From assembly GCA_018287875.1 (NCBI GenBank), contig JAGVVL010000013.1:1488001-1552000 (forward strand): a DNA stretch of 64,000 nt, written 5' to 3'. This document shows positions 1 through 12,373 of the stretch, one piece after another (position 1 is the stretch's first letter; each line of letters opens with the position of its first letter). The position numbers and the translations under genes are program-made. This DNA is from Nigrospora sphaerica. Lineage: Eukaryota; Ascomycota; Sordariomycetes; Amphisphaeriales; Apiosporaceae. The notes beneath the pieces were generated by a model, which had not been told where the DNA came from, ran no database searches, and worked only from the letters and a program-made list of their open reading frames with translations.

Positions 1-1774
1 GTCAGTGCTTGCTGCCACTCCTGCTTCGGCTAAGAAATGCGTAAGAGAACTTGACAGAGAATAAGAAAAAGCTGTTACCAACCCGGACCCCCACACCCGC
101 GTGCTTGGTCCGAAAACCACACGATGGGGGCAAAAGAAAGTCGGCCGTGAGTTACGCGCCGGGCATTCTGGATATGGGCTTCGTTCCACGCCACTGCGAG
201 AATGGCATCCGGCTCCTGCAGGAGGTAGGTGTGGTACATATTTGGGAAGGGTAGGAATCCACACGCATTCGCCTCCTTTTCTCCCCTCCATGCCGGATGT
301 AGGCCCACGTCCTGGGACTGAGATCAGACCTGCGCGTTTCCCACTATCTCGCTTCCCCCGTGATGGCGTGTGTGTGCTCAGTTGCGCCGGCAAAAACCAC
401 GCGAGGGTTGGACAGGGCAGGAGGGGGACGGGCTGAAGGAGGATTCCCACCTTTCCGATCTATCCAATCATGCGGCGAGCGCATTCCCGCGCCTGCGCGT
501 GCCTGGATGTACGCACCGGACCCTCCCCCGTCCATCCATCCATCCGTTCCGTTCGTAAGGTCGTACAGACACACACACCCACTCGCACACTTTGTGCGAG
601 CTGCAAGAGCGGAGGGGTTGCCTTGAAACGTACCCGGACACCCGAGCGCCAGGGGAATGCCGCCGTCAGCTAGCATTAGCAGCGTACCCTGAGAAGACCT
701 CGTAAAGCCGTATCTGACAAGACCTAGTATGGTGATATCTGAAAAGACTCAGCATGGTCATGCCTGACAAGACCTCGTAAGACCATACCGGGCCAAGGCC
801 TCGGAAGGGAGCGGGCAGCCCTACCGACCAATTAGCTACGCGGGTGCCTCTCCAGCAAAACCCCGTGGAAAACCATGAGCCGCCGCGGATCGTCTCCCAT
901 CTTCGGGCCCGGTCAACCAACGCCGTCCACTAACAAAACCTCGGGCGGCGCCCGGGAAGGAGGGCCGGGTTTCGCTCCCACACGTGAGCGCGCGGGGCGA
1001 TGGGAGTAGATAGATATAGGTCGGATCCAGCCAAGGGGCTGGCACGACTACCGGTTGGGGGAGGAACTAAAAGTCACGGGGCTTCTGTCGTTATCTATGC
1101 AGTGCTCGATATCGTCGTTCCCGGTGCGCGCTCCTTCGTTACCCGACTACGGGCCAACCTGGCTTCCGTCTCGTCCTCGGCTGGTCGACGATGAGTCTAC
1201 GGTGTTTGAAAACAAGACCGATACCGAAGGGGTTCCCATGCGGTTTACTCTGTGTGCATTCTAGCCTTCGCGCAGCCACAGCGACGTGTCTCTTCCTCCT
1301 GTTGTTTTTACCTCCCCTCGCCCGCTTCTTCTCCGTCCAGCCGACGCAGTTGTGGTGGATGCTTATCGATACCCTGCGCCGATGGACCGGGCTAGGTAAC
1401 CAGACAACGGCCGACCCGGTGCGGAACGAAGAACGACAGACGAGGGCCGGAATTGAGAAGCAGCGGTGGAAATCAAAATAAACGGTAGAACTGCAACGCC
1501 ACCAGCGCCGATGCTACTAAACACTTCTACTCGTCCTACTTGACTCCGGTGGGTCTAGGGCTGGGGGAGGTTGGTGATCTACCCTGCCTTGCCACCACCC
1601 CTCAGCTTTACGTCCATATCCTAGCGTCCTTTACCATTTCGTTCCATCCGCACATTTAAGGACCCGGGGGCCAGGCGTAAAGGGGGACGTCCTTTTTCCA
1701 GCCCGCTCTTCCCGAACGCTCTCGTTAGCTTAGGTGGGTAGGGCATGGGACCAAAAACCTCCACAAATCCGGGT
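1..1774. other. intergenic, no gene recognised
   Basis: No convincing gene is visible. Short open frames on both strands have no recognisable domain and no splice signals that would extend them. The only structure seen is a four-copy 25-bp tandem repeat at 689-788. The right end is the 3' side of the membrane-protein gene on the minus strand. Confidence 0.55.
689..788. repeat. four-copy 25-bp tandem repeat
   Basis: Four consecutive 25-bp units start at 689, 714, 739 and 764. Each begins CTGA(G/C/A)AAGAC, followed by a more variable second half. Period and register are exact, with no indel between units, while units differ at several positions, so this is an old minisatellite-like array in non-coding DNA. 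Confidence 0.85.
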
Positions 1775-3422
1775 TTACACGCGGCGCTGGGGTAGCGGCA
1801 GCATGCCCTCGGCCCCGGGAGCCGGCAGCGGCAGCGGCGTCGGCGGCGGACCGTCGGCCAGCGGGGCCACGGAGCGCGGGCGCGCCTCGACGACGTAGGC
1901 GACGCCGTCCTCGGACGCGTACGAGGGCGGGCGGTTGGCCGCGGCGGGCCGGCGGGAGTGGTCGGCGTCGTTATCGTCGTCGTCACTGTGGCTGCCTCGG
2001 GGGCCCGCTGGTTCGTTGCCGTCGCCCGCGAGCGACGGCGACGGCGGGAGCTGGTCGTTGCGGGCCCAGTAAATGCGGTTGGGGTCGACGCGCTGGAGGA
2101 GGGGGTCAGTCATGATATTTTTCGGGAAGGGAAGGTAGGGAAAGACGTACGACGCTCTCGCGCCACAGCCCGTACGCGGGCGGCTGCAGCTTGGTGGTCT
2201 CGCTCTCGAGGCCGGCGGCCTCCTCGTCGCGGGCGAGGAGGACGCGGATGGGGCGGTTGGGGATGGCGTAGCCGGCCGGGCCGAAGGCGCCGGCGGCGAC
2301 GTGGGGGCCGGCTGGGCCGGCCATGGCGCGCTCAGCGTCGACGTCGCCGCGGCCACGGTGCTCTTCGAGCGAGGCTGGGCGCAGAATGTAGATGCAGAGG
2401 CGTACGAGGCTGTGGCAGAAGAAGACGGTGTTGGCGAGGATGATGAGGATGAGCAGGATGGTAAACTCGCCGTTGCTGATGTTGCCCGTCAGGCTCAGCG
2501 CCAGGTAGGCCGCCAGCATCGACAGCAGGATCAGGCCCGACACGAAGACGCGCAGGATTTGCCCCCGCATCCGCCGCGACGCCACCCACGGGAAGCAGAA
2601 GAGGAAGTGCTTGGGTTTCCCGTTCGCGTCCAGTGGGCTGCTGCTGCTGCCCTCCCCCTCTTCGCCCGTGGGGTGACGACGGTGGTGCCGCCGCCGCCGG
2701 CCCCGTTCCGCGAGTTCCGCCAAGTGCATCTCGGCCGGGTCGGTGCTCCGGAAGCGGCGCGCCAGGCTGCTGCGGTGGCTGCGCCGCGGGGCTGCCGGGG
2801 CAGCATCGGCATGGTCGCCTGAGGTGATGACGGGGAAGCGGTCGGTCCGGGATCGCCGCAGCGATGGCGGCCTTTCGTCCGGTTGCGCACGATCGGGCTG
2901 GGTCGCCTCGGTCTGGCTCCGCGGGCGCGAGGCCGATGAAGGCGGCGGCAGCGGCGGCGCGTGGGTGCTGGTGCCGAACCTGGGACCGTCGATCTGGGCC
3001 GAGGTGGGAGGGCGGGACTCGGGCCCTGACTCGCCGCGGGTCCACGTCCGCGCCAGGTTTGGGAGGTGCAGGCGCGTCGAAGGCATCGCCGGCATGTTGA
3101 TGTTGAACTGCGGCGACTTGGGGCTCTCGACCATCTCGCTGGGCCAGCCCGGCTCCTGCACACGCTGTCCTCGGTTCTGCCCAACAGCCGCCGACGCCCG
3201 TCGCGAGGCGATGACGGGGAACCGAAGGGAGAATCCGCGTCCCTCCGTCAGTGCGTGACCTTCCCGTCCTTGGTTTGCCATTTCCTGTTCTCTCTGTCCC
3301 CCGGCGTCGCCGTGTGGGTTCTGCTGGAGTTGCGCTTCGTGGTTGTCTTCCGGACTCGTCTGCTGCTGCCGCCGCTGCTGCTCGTCCGCTCTCCGCCGGA
3401 TGTTGGACTTGATGAAATCCAT
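1775..3422 (-). CDS. fungal two-TM membrane protein, function unknown
   Basis: Two exons (3422-2151 and 2092-1775) separated by a 58-bp intron (donor GTACGT, CTGAC branch site, acceptor CTCCAG), giving about 529 aa. Splicing joins GLWRESV to RVDPNRIYW, a junction I recall from conserved Pezizomycotina membrane proteins. The first 280 residues are polar, rich in Arg, Gln, Ser and Pro, and look disordered. Two hydrophobic helices follow at about 290-311 and 316-341, then a basic hinge and an acidic, Pro-rich C-terminal tail. There is no signal peptide and no catalytic motif. The start at 3422 was chosen because its context (ACC before ATG) is good and it opens with a basic MDFIKS segment; an in-frame upstream extension of 17 codons has no support. 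Function is unknown. The topology suggests a membrane-anchored protein with a long cytosolic N-terminus. Confidence 0.75.
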
Positions 3423-6400
3423 GGTTCGACCTTTCCCTATTCCGTCTCGCGAGATACCTTCAGAGAGAGCCAAGGCGATGCATGCCGTGGCAACCGTGTG
3501 TCCGTTTGTTCGTCACTATGCCCGAAGCTTCGGAGGGCCGTCGGGGGCTGCTCGCTCGCTCAATCAGTGTCGCCCTGCAGCGAAACCCTTGTATAAAGCG
3601 AGAGAGAGGGAGACACAGTTTCCCTCGTCCGGGTCCGGATACCTCGACTGCGCTTCAGCAATAGGGGCCGCACAATGTCTCGTCTCTTTCTTCTCTCACC
3701 CGGCGGAAGAGAAATTCGTGTGAGCAAAGACGTTCGGCGAGGTCGCGAAGAGGCTCGCTATTATTGTACGTAGGTAACGCTGGAAGCCCGGGTGCAGGCA
3801 GTGTCGTTAACCCCGGTCTACCACCTGTCTCACAGCCAGCGTCTGGTAGCGAATCGATTCCCGGGGCCCGATCCAGTCTACTGAGAGCGGGCTTATTTCT
3901 GGGTGCCTGCAGCAGCACGTCTCGCAGCGTTGTCTTGAGCTTTTTTGGGGCCAATGGTGGCTGCTTGGCGTTATAGTGTCTCTGATAATTCGGGCCAGCC
4001 CAAGAAGAAAAAGCAAAGCGAAGCGAAAGGAAGGGGGAACCTGAAGGCCGCGATGCGACTGAATGGGAGACGCTTAATTGCCCGGGCCAGCCGATCCAGG
4101 GCGAAAGAAGGGATCGAAGAAGAATAGGATGACGGCAAACAAGACAACACCAATCCAAACCAACACTACCAAGGGGGGTGAGGGGCTCCCAGAGCCGAAT
4201 CGAAAGGAAAAAGGAAGGAAGGGAACGAACGAACGAAGCGAGGGTACGTAGAGGGAGGAGGATGGAGAAGAATAAGAAGAAGAAGTGAAGAAGGCCGTAT
4301 AGTAGGTCGTTAGTGGTGCGATGATGGGCCACACACAGGCACACACAGGCGCGCGCGCACACAGGGAGGGAACGAGCGAAGCACGACAGAGGGCGGAGAT
4401 TAGTGAGCCTCCGCCTACAGAGGTACTGGGGGCGCAGAGGCGCTAAGGAAACGACAGGCAGGTGGTGGGAAGGCGGCGGGAACCATGAAGTGACAGAAAC
4501 GCCAAGAGGATTGGCAAGGTGGGAGTTCGAGAGTCACCGGGCCAGGGTCGGGGAGACGTTGATGGCACCTCGTTCGGAGGAGAGTTTCCCAAGACAGGAA
4601 CCAGGAACGCTGCTGTGCCGTATGGGAGACCAAGGCCAGAAGCCCGAGCCCCGAGCCAATAAAGAATGGGGAAAGGAACACACGCAGAGAGAAAAAGAGA
4701 GAGAGAGAACACGAGAGAGAGGTCGGGTCTCGAACCGGCCAATGTCCAAACTAACCTTTTGTCCAGACGAACGGGACACACGGACAGCTGAACGAGACCG
4801 AGACGCGCGAGGCCAGTGAAGAGACGCGTTGGTAGGACCAAGACCGGGATCAACTGGGGAGGGCCAGAGCATCAAAATCAGGAAGCGGACGCGGGCCCCG
4901 ATCCAGGAACCAAGGACCAGGACCCGAGGCGGCGGGCGGGAAAGAGGGCGCGAAGAGTAGCGTATGCTCGTAATCCCGTTCCTCTGCTTGACCCTGGTTT
5001 CCCGGGGTTTACGCAGGCGTAGCGAGGTCCTCTCGAGGTCGCCAAGCTCGTCGAATCCGGGGTTGGCGGCCAGGGGTTCCAGGTCTCATCGCGGCCGGCC
5101 GCCTAAGCTGAAGCAGGAACCGAGGGGGGGAAGGAAGAGCTGGCCCAACAAGTAGTCCAGCCAAGCGCCTGGGAAGAGGGGGGGAGGTTGCAGAGATGTA
5201 GGTACCCTACAAGGGCCTCTACCGTTGGCGCTGGCGTTGCCGGAGCCGAAACAGGGCGGCCCCTCTCATCGACATTCGGCATTTCGTCGTGACCACTTAA
5301 ATCTCGGCAAAGTGGTCACCTCATCTCCTTCCCTTCCGCTCCCTCGTCACCTTTTCCACCGGGCCCCACTGATCGATGAATAACTCCCGTCCGCCGACGT
5401 CGTGCTTCAGGCGCATTTCCCACTGACAGCCTGTCTACTTACCCACCGGACAAGCCCAGCCGGATTATGGCTGAACGTGGCCACCGAACGGCCTGCATGT
5501 AGGAGTGGGCGAGGCCTGGTGAATTTGTCCGCCGGGCTTGAAGTGCGATTAAAAAGAAAGCGAACCCCCGTCCCAAGAAGACCTGGGACCCCAAATCTGT
5601 GACGCGCGTGGGCCCCTCGAGCGCTGCGCATTGAGACGCTGATGCAGGGGTTCGCGGCACCATCGGTGTTTTGGGGGGTAGAGCCACGGCGCTAACGGGC
5701 CGTAAATAGCACCTTGGCTCAGGGCAAAAAACGGTACAATGCGTTGAAGTACCAAGCCACATAGAGAAATGGTCAAGAGGATACTTCTTAGTTACGTCTA
5801 TACTCCCACCCTCTCCAGCTCCTCGCGTTGTTCGTGCCTCCGGTTCGTTCGTTCACGAGAATGTATTAGAAACGATGGGTGGATAGTCCCGGCCAAGGAA
5901 TTACGAGACTTGATCACCGTCCCACTATACCCGTAGCAAATGCCAGGAAGAGCCGCAACTGTGGGAACGGGCTTTTTGGGGGGCTCCGTCGCAGCCCGGG
6001 CACCTTCTGTCCGTGCTAAGCGGCGAGAGGGAAAGAGAAACCTCCAAAAAATAAGATGAAATAAAAAATTATGACGCAGGCTCTCTCCAATCGCCCAGAC
6101 CGCGAGCAACGAAGACGGAGAGGGCCGTCCGGGGCGTATCTTCGACCAACCGTTCCCGAATCCCCCACCGAAGACACGAAATCGCATACCCCAGTACATG
6201 AGGGACTCGCGTAGGCATATATACGTTGGCGTGCATGTGCGCTGCTGATATATGAAAACGCATATCGCCTACCGAACCGAACGAACGCCTGGTGTCTGGC
6301 CCAACGCCCGAAGGGGAGCGTCGGCTCAGCCTCGCATAACCCCTTCGTCCCGCATTCGTTTGTGTGGGCCGAGGAAGCCACACGTTGACGCTTTGTAACT

Positions 6401-7445
6401 TCCAGCCCGGCCGCGTACTGGACGACGGGTGCCACGTAGTCGCCCGCGCATGCCGCGTATACCTCTGCTTGCGTGGGAGGCAAAGAATTATCTGGTGACG
6501 CTGGCTCGCTGAAGAGAGAGGCTGTAAGGAAAAACACCAACCAAAGAGCGATTGAAATCGGCCAGGCCGCAGAAACCTCGCCGTCAAGAAATGCTGTGCC
6601 CACGCCCGCACGCCACCCCGCGCGGCGAAGCGTTTCAACCCTCCTTCCTGCTGGTCCCCCTACGATGCGTCTTTGGCATGTCAAAAAACCGACGACTGCC
6701 CGAGTCGGAGGGGAAATCGTGTTTGCTTGATCGTCAACTGACGTGGCTAGAACGACGTCGCTGTCACCCTGTTTCGCTGGGGAACCCCCCCGTCCCGTCC
6801 TTTCGTGCTGTTCACAACGAATAGCGACACCCGACCCCAAAATACCTCTCCACAACGCGCGCGCACGAGACCCCAGGGTCGTATCGTTTGAGGTGGTATC
6901 ATTCATCGTTCGCCCACGCCACTGGGGCGTCCTTTCACATCGGTACACGATCCCCCATCCCCCATTCCCCCTCCCGAGTAACTCTGACCGATCTTCTTAT
7001 CCCACGTTTCAGGTCAACAGCGCCTGCATCATTGTGACGTGGACAGCCTGCTCTTGATCAACCCCCCGGCTCCCCCGCCTGACTTGACTCGGGGGTAAGA
7101 GCATGGAGGGGGCTGGCCTCGTCTGCCCGTTTGCGCACATCGTCGCCTCTCGGCGGGCTAACCGATCGACCCCTCCTACACCTTCTGAGACGCCTGCCAT
7201 GGTTCTTGTCCACGGGCCCCTCGGCCCCGGGATTCCCCCAGACCGGTCCCCTGGTGCCGACGCCCGAGGAATCACGCCGCGGGGCCCTTGTTTCTGTTTC
7301 CTCCTCTATCCGTGCAGTGGGCTTGGCAATCGGCTGCTACCTTGCTATAAATGGGCACCGAGGCTCCGTCGTCCATCCCACCAAGAGCTGTCTGCGCCGC
7401 AGGGAACTACGGTGCCGGGTTGCGCTGTGCGCGACGGCGCGCAGA
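3423..7445. other. intergenic, no gene recognised
   Basis: About 4 kb between two minus-strand genes. It contains the upstream region of the membrane-protein gene, a GA-rich low-complexity run around 4682-4724, and purine-rich DNA at 4200-4320. A minus-strand open frame at 6016-6948 is long but has no recognisable domain, so I do not call it. Confidence 0.5.
4682..4724. repeat. GA-rich simple sequence
   Basis: Imperfect AG/GA dinucleotide run in non-coding DNA. Confidence 0.7.
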
Positions 7446-8631
7446 TCACTTCAGTTCGCCGAGAAGTAGCCTGCGGTCTGATGAGGCCGAGAGAACTGCA
7501 AAAAAGTTAGCTTGGATGTTGACACGAGGTGAAGCGCCCGTCGTACTGGTCGGTTGTTCGTTGGGGGAGAACTCAGCGCAGTTCACGGTGCCTTTGTGGC
7601 CGGGAAGCTTGTAGAGCAGCTTTCCGGAGTCGATGGACCAAATGACCACGGTGCCGTCCCCGGCCGGGGCCGCGATCCTCTTGCCGGTGTTGTCCCAGCT
7701 AGCTTTCATGAGATTCTGCTCCATGCCCGCCGACGCGCCGTCGAACGTCCGGATGCGGCGTTCGGCCGGCGCGAACGGCCGGATATCCCACGTCACGGCC
7801 GTCGAATCGTGCGAGTATGAGAGCAAGGACTGCGAGTCGGGCGAAACCCTCAAGCTCGTCACGGTGTCAGTGTGGCCGAACATGGAGTAAACCACGGCCT
7901 TCTTCCGTATGTCCCAAACTTTGATGTCGTTGTCGATTCCACCGGCGTAGATCTCGTTGCCGGCCTCGGACACGGCCACGGCGGTAATGGGGAAGTCGGT
8001 CTGGATGTAGTCGCTGGCGTTCTTGGAGCGCGGGTCCCATATGGCGATGGAGCCGTCATCACTGCCGCTGATCAGCATGTCCTCGCCGCGTTTGCTAATG
8101 TCGAGCGAGTTGACAATCTCCTCGTGGCCCACGTAGCGGCGTATGCGCTGGCCCGACGTCAGGTCCCAGCTGGCCAGGTGGGTGTCGGCCGAGGCCGAAT
8201 AGAGGATCTCCGAGTCGCGGGACCATTGCAAGTCGAGCACGGCGCCCTTGTGGCCGTTCAGCACGCCGTAGTTTTCGCAGTCGCCCTGGGCCCTCCACAG
8301 CAGGATGCTGCGGTCCATGGAGCCCGAGGCGATGAGGTGGCCGCGGGGATCGAACTTGGCCGAGAAGACCTCGCCGCTGTGGCCCGTCAGCTCCATCAAA
8401 GGCGCCTCAAGGTTGCTTGTTCGCGGTGCCTGCGCTTGTATTAGCCGTTGGGGATCGCGTTTCGCTTTGCCGCTCTGGCGTGGCACTGACCGACTGGACC
8501 AAGGCGCTTGATCCGGAGCCCTCACGTCGCGACAAGGCTGTGCTGGTGCCCAGGTTTGGCCTCTTCACCAGCATCTGGCCATCCATGCCCGAGGGGTCAT
8601 CGGACGGCCGTCTCGGTCGCTTTTCCGCCAT
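7446..8631 (-). CDS. SNRNP40: U5 snRNP 40-kDa WD40 protein (spliceosome)
   Basis: Three exons (8631-8491, 8429-7547 and 7495-7446) give 357 aa. Intron 1 is 61 bp (GTCAGT donor, CTAAT branch). Intron 2 is 51 bp (GTACGA donor, GCTAAC branch, TTTTTTGCAG acceptor). Splicing the second intron restores NEQPTILSASSDRR, which matches the last repeat of the human 40K protein; without it the frame carries a foreign insert. The protein has a short basic tail (1-50) and then seven WD40 repeats starting at the conserved segment MELTGHSGEVF. GGIDNDIKVWDIR and the C-terminal LYKLPGHKG block identify the family. In other organisms this protein belongs to the U5 snRNP with Prp8, Brr2 and Snu114 in the nucleus. 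It lies head-to-head with BET3 across 667 bp. Confidence 0.93.
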
Positions 8632-9298
8632 GGTTATGTGTGTGTTGGGGTCCAAGGCGATGCCACGAAAGCAGGTGCCCTTTGGTGGCAACGGGAGCAC
8701 GGGAATGGCAGTGGCGTGTGTGGTCGGGGGCCGGGTGAAAAAGGTAGACGCGCAATTGGCGCGTCAAAGGCTTCGAGGTCACAGATCGAATCGGCGAGGT
8801 TTCTTTTGGGGGGGGGGGGTTTACGAGCGTGGCCCCGTCGAGTCCAAGTCGCAATGATGACGGCGTACCTGGGGCTGGTCGGGCGCTCAATCATGAGAAA
8901 ACATGTCGGAGCTTGGAGATGTTCCTCGACCGGCCAATAGTGGGCGTGGCTGGACGTCGCGTGTGGGACGCGCTGCTCCCAGCGCCGCATCAGCTGCTAG
9001 CCAGGGCCAGTTTAGAGCCTGTCGGAAAACCTCCACAGCACTGTGGGATCACCTCCATAGCGGGAGGGGCTGCCCAGTGCCAGGCTGTCCTGGCGAGCAG
9101 CTGAAGGGCTCGCAGTCCATGAGACGCCGCTTACACCGCCTTCTGGATTCTGCCAGTATCCCATCCCCCATCGTCAGGCGACGGATCAACGAACAGCGAG
9201 CGAGAAGCCATCGTGCGGCCGGGCCAACCATTTCCAACTCCCGGCAATTGATGTCCATGATCTGAGATCGACCGTCCGTCACCGCTCGTCGATCGAGC
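8632..9298. promoter_or_regulatory. shared divergent promoter region
   Basis: Intergenic region of 667 bp between the diverging starts of the U5-40K and BET3 genes, so it probably holds both promoters. It contains a 12-G homopolymer at 8808-8819. No clear TATA box is seen on either side. Confidence 0.5.
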
Positions 9299-10176
9299 AT
9301 GTCAACCGCAACCAAGGCGGCCCGCGTGGGCGAAGAGTATGTGATCTCCTCCATTCCTCCATGCCCTCCCCCTTCCCTCCTGCGCTCCCTGCCTCCTGTC
9401 CGCCCGTGCCCTTCACTGACGAAAGCGCCTCTTGTATTGCAGGATCTGGAAGTAAGTCCCGTCGCTGCGGCCTCGCCGATCCTCCATCCGCCCCCCCATC
9501 CCTTTTGACGACGCCCGCGCTCATGCCCTCACTCCGCAGAGGGCGCATCGACAAGGTCAATGCCGAGCTGGTGGTCCTGACCTACGGCACCATCGTCGCC
9601 CAGCTGTGCAAGGATTTCGAAGGCGACTATGTCGAGGTCAACAAGCAGCTGGACCGTATGGGCTACAACATTGGCCTGCGTCTGATCGAGGACTACCTGG
9701 CCAAGTCGAACACGATGCGCCGCTGTTCCAACTTCCGCGAGACAGCCGAGATGATCGCCAAGGTACGTACGCCCGCTGCTGTCCTGCCCCCTCCCCCATC
9801 ATGACGGGACCCCGAGCCCGAGTTGCGCAGTCGGTAAACCCCCCGCTGACAAACGGGGGGTCAGGTCGGCTTCAAAATCTTCCTCAACATCACGCCCACC
9901 ATCACCAACTGGACCAACGACAGCAAGCAGTTCTCGCTCGTCTTCGAGGAGAACCCGCTGGCCGACTTTGTGGAGCTGCCCGACGACGAGCGCGCCCAGG
10001 ACGAGCTCTGGTACTCCAACATCTTCTGCGGCGTGCTGCGCGGCGCCCTCGAGATGATTCAGATGCAGGTCGAGGCCCACTTCATCAGCGACGTCCTGCG
10101 CGGCAACGACACCACCGAGATGCGCATAAGCCTGATCCGTTACATTGATGACGAGCTGCCGCCCGAGGATGACTGA
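9299..10176 (+). CDS. BET3: TRAPP complex subunit Bet3 (TRAPPC3)
   Basis: Four exons (9299-9336, 9443-9451, 9540-9762 and 9865-10176) give 193 aa, the size I recall for yeast Bet3. Exon 2 is only 9 nt. It has an acceptor ending TTGCAG and a donor GTAAGT, and it restores the family N-terminus GEEIWKGRIDKVNAEL. Other landmarks are AQLCKDFEGDYVEVN, the MGYNIG turn, RCSNFRETAEMIAK followed by VGFKIFLNI, and a C-terminal acidic tail. Cys78 in RCSNFRET sits where Bet3 proteins carry the acylated cysteine of the hydrophobic channel. Known role: core subunit of the TRAPP complexes, which activate the Rab GTPase Ypt1 in ER-Golgi and related membrane traffic. The first intron is 106 bp, the second 88 bp and the third 102 bp. 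Confidence 0.95.
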
Positions 10177-10729
10177 GCGCGGCGGACAGGGAACATGGAG
10201 GGCGACTGGCGTTCAGGGGGGTTGGTTTTCCACGTGGGGGGCGTCTGTACATTACTACTACCACTACCATCACCACCACCGGCCATCGCGGGCCTGCGAT
10301 GCTGGTAATGGGTGGGCACGAGAATATTTACTCGAGGCGCCGAGATAGATAACCTAGGCTCAGCATCTGCCGGGCCGAATAGACAGGGCCTTGGATTGCG
10401 ACCAGGGGACCTCGATGCCATGCTATCGGCCTGCCATTCCCGGCCGAGAGCGCCGCCTTGTCTTTTCCATATATCTCCCCGGGCGGAGGGATGTGCATCT
10501 TTGCGTCAGCTTCCGGATCAGCAAGAGGGCAAAGTTCATGACCTCTACGTCGCAGCGTGCGCACGGCGGCGGCTCGCATGTCCGTGTCATGGAAGCTGGA
10601 GATGTCGTGGCCGAGTCCACCTGACGGGCTCTAACGGCGACGGCTCCAGACGGTGTCGACCGCCATGCCATATGCCGAGTAGCGGGCCCGTTCGCGTTGC
10701 GGGACTCCGGTGCGGGAATAATTTGTCGG

Positions 10730-10750
10730 GAGAGAGAGAGAGAGAAAGAA
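10730..10750. repeat. GA dinucleotide run
   Basis: Near-perfect GA repeat in non-coding DNA downstream of BET3. Confidence 0.7.
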
Positions 10751-12360
10751 AACACGCGCGCGCACACGAGCATGAAAAAAAGGGAAGCTCAATAACGGAA
10801 TGCCACGTGTATACCGGTCTAGCGATGGGGGTATCATCTCCCTATCCGTTGTCCACGATGATCGTGGGGCAACACGCCATGCCGTGCTGGCCGTATTGGG
10901 CGCCCGACTTCTGTTCTTCCCATTTCCCCGCCCCCTGCCCTCGGCGGGCGGGACGCGCCGCTGTCTTGCGACCGGATGGAACGACGGTGTGCAGATTGGG
11001 GGAGGGGAACCTTTTCTGCGTAATGCCGGCCCCCGCCCCCCGTGGCGCCACTTTGTTCTCCAGCAAGATACTTCATACCTACACAGTAGGTCTTGTTGGC
11101 CGGGCTTTGCCCAAGGGAGAGGGGGGCGCGCGATTCGGTCAGCTGCAGGGCTGAACTTGGGGCGGGTTCATCGTCGGTCGGTATTACAGATGATCTACAG
11201 TCCGTCTAACGCCCCCTCTAACGTACCATTACATGGTGCATGCAGCGACCCATCCGTGGGCCGGACGTGCGCCCATACGGAGAGCGACGGACGGACGGGA
11301 GCGGGCGCGTGGGTGCGAAGGGCAAAATGGGGGACTGTGGGAATTGTGGACAACGGGCGGTTTACCCCCCCTCCCTTCCTTGCCCCCGTCAGAACCGGTG
11401 ATGAATCATTCGGTCAGGACAAGAACATGAGGGCAGCCCGCGTGGGTGCATGCGCAGCCGCATCATGTGTACCTGCGTTTTTTCTCTGCTGGCTGCTGCG
11501 GAGCAAGACCAGGGCCCCATTAGTGAAAAAAAGCGATGACGGGCAGATGAGAGCACCACAGCACCCTCAGCTCCCCCTTATTCATTGGGGTTATCCGGAC
11601 GTAGGGGAGGACATCCAAGCTACGATCGCCTGGGGAACATAATGATTACAGCGGGCCCCCTTGGCGCGGAAACAAGGAAAGACAGAGAAGTAGAAAAGAA
11701 AAGAAATATAGCTGGCAAGGAGCCTACGCCACATGCACCATTCCCTACCGTGTAGATATGCTGCCGGTCGTGCGAGGAAGACGAACTATCGAAATTGCCA
11801 CCTTGCCACAGTGAAAGGGTTGTACTCCCACACGGTCAAATGGGCGGCGGTGCCTCTCTAAAGCATAAAGGGTTGGCTAGCTGGTTCCAGTACCTGGGCT
11901 GCCGGGCCCTCTCTTCCCTAAGAGGCTGGCTAGGACTGATGCGCGGCGGGGAGGGAGGGGTGGACAGCTCCTTGGGGATAACAAGAAGCAGCTTCTTTCC
12001 GCCCGTCCTACCCCAGATCAATGATACCCTGACGATCTCGCCGCAGGAGGGACGAGGAGAATTTCGGTGCTAGGCGTGCCCACAAGGTTGGCGCGGGCGG
12101 GAAACGGTGGAGTTGCACGCGCTGCTAGGTGCCGCTGATCCCGCGCGTCTCCATCGGAGAGCATCCCTTCCCTGGCGTATGGACACCCACCGAGCCACCG
12201 TCTCTATACTTACACGGCATATATGTAGAAACCACGGATGAGATGGGATGTTCTTGCGAGTAGCTGTTCCGGCTTTCAACCATTCACACGTCTATATACC
12301 CAGTAGATGGGGTCAAGAAAAATAGAGACGAGAAAGGAAGAAACAAAGAAACAAAGAGAC

Positions 12361-12373
12361 GGGGGGGGGGGGG
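12361..12373. repeat. 13-G homopolymer
   Basis: Thirteen consecutive G in non-coding DNA. Its length in the assembly may be inexact. Confidence 0.8.

Noticed and set aside
4726..4736. tRNA B-box-like GGTTCGAGACC on the minus strand
   Set aside because: The flanking bases do not form a T-stem, and no A box or acceptor stem is found.
6016..6948. 310-codon open frame on the minus strand
   Set aside because: No domain, irregular composition and no splice signals giving a known family; probably chance in GC-rich DNA.
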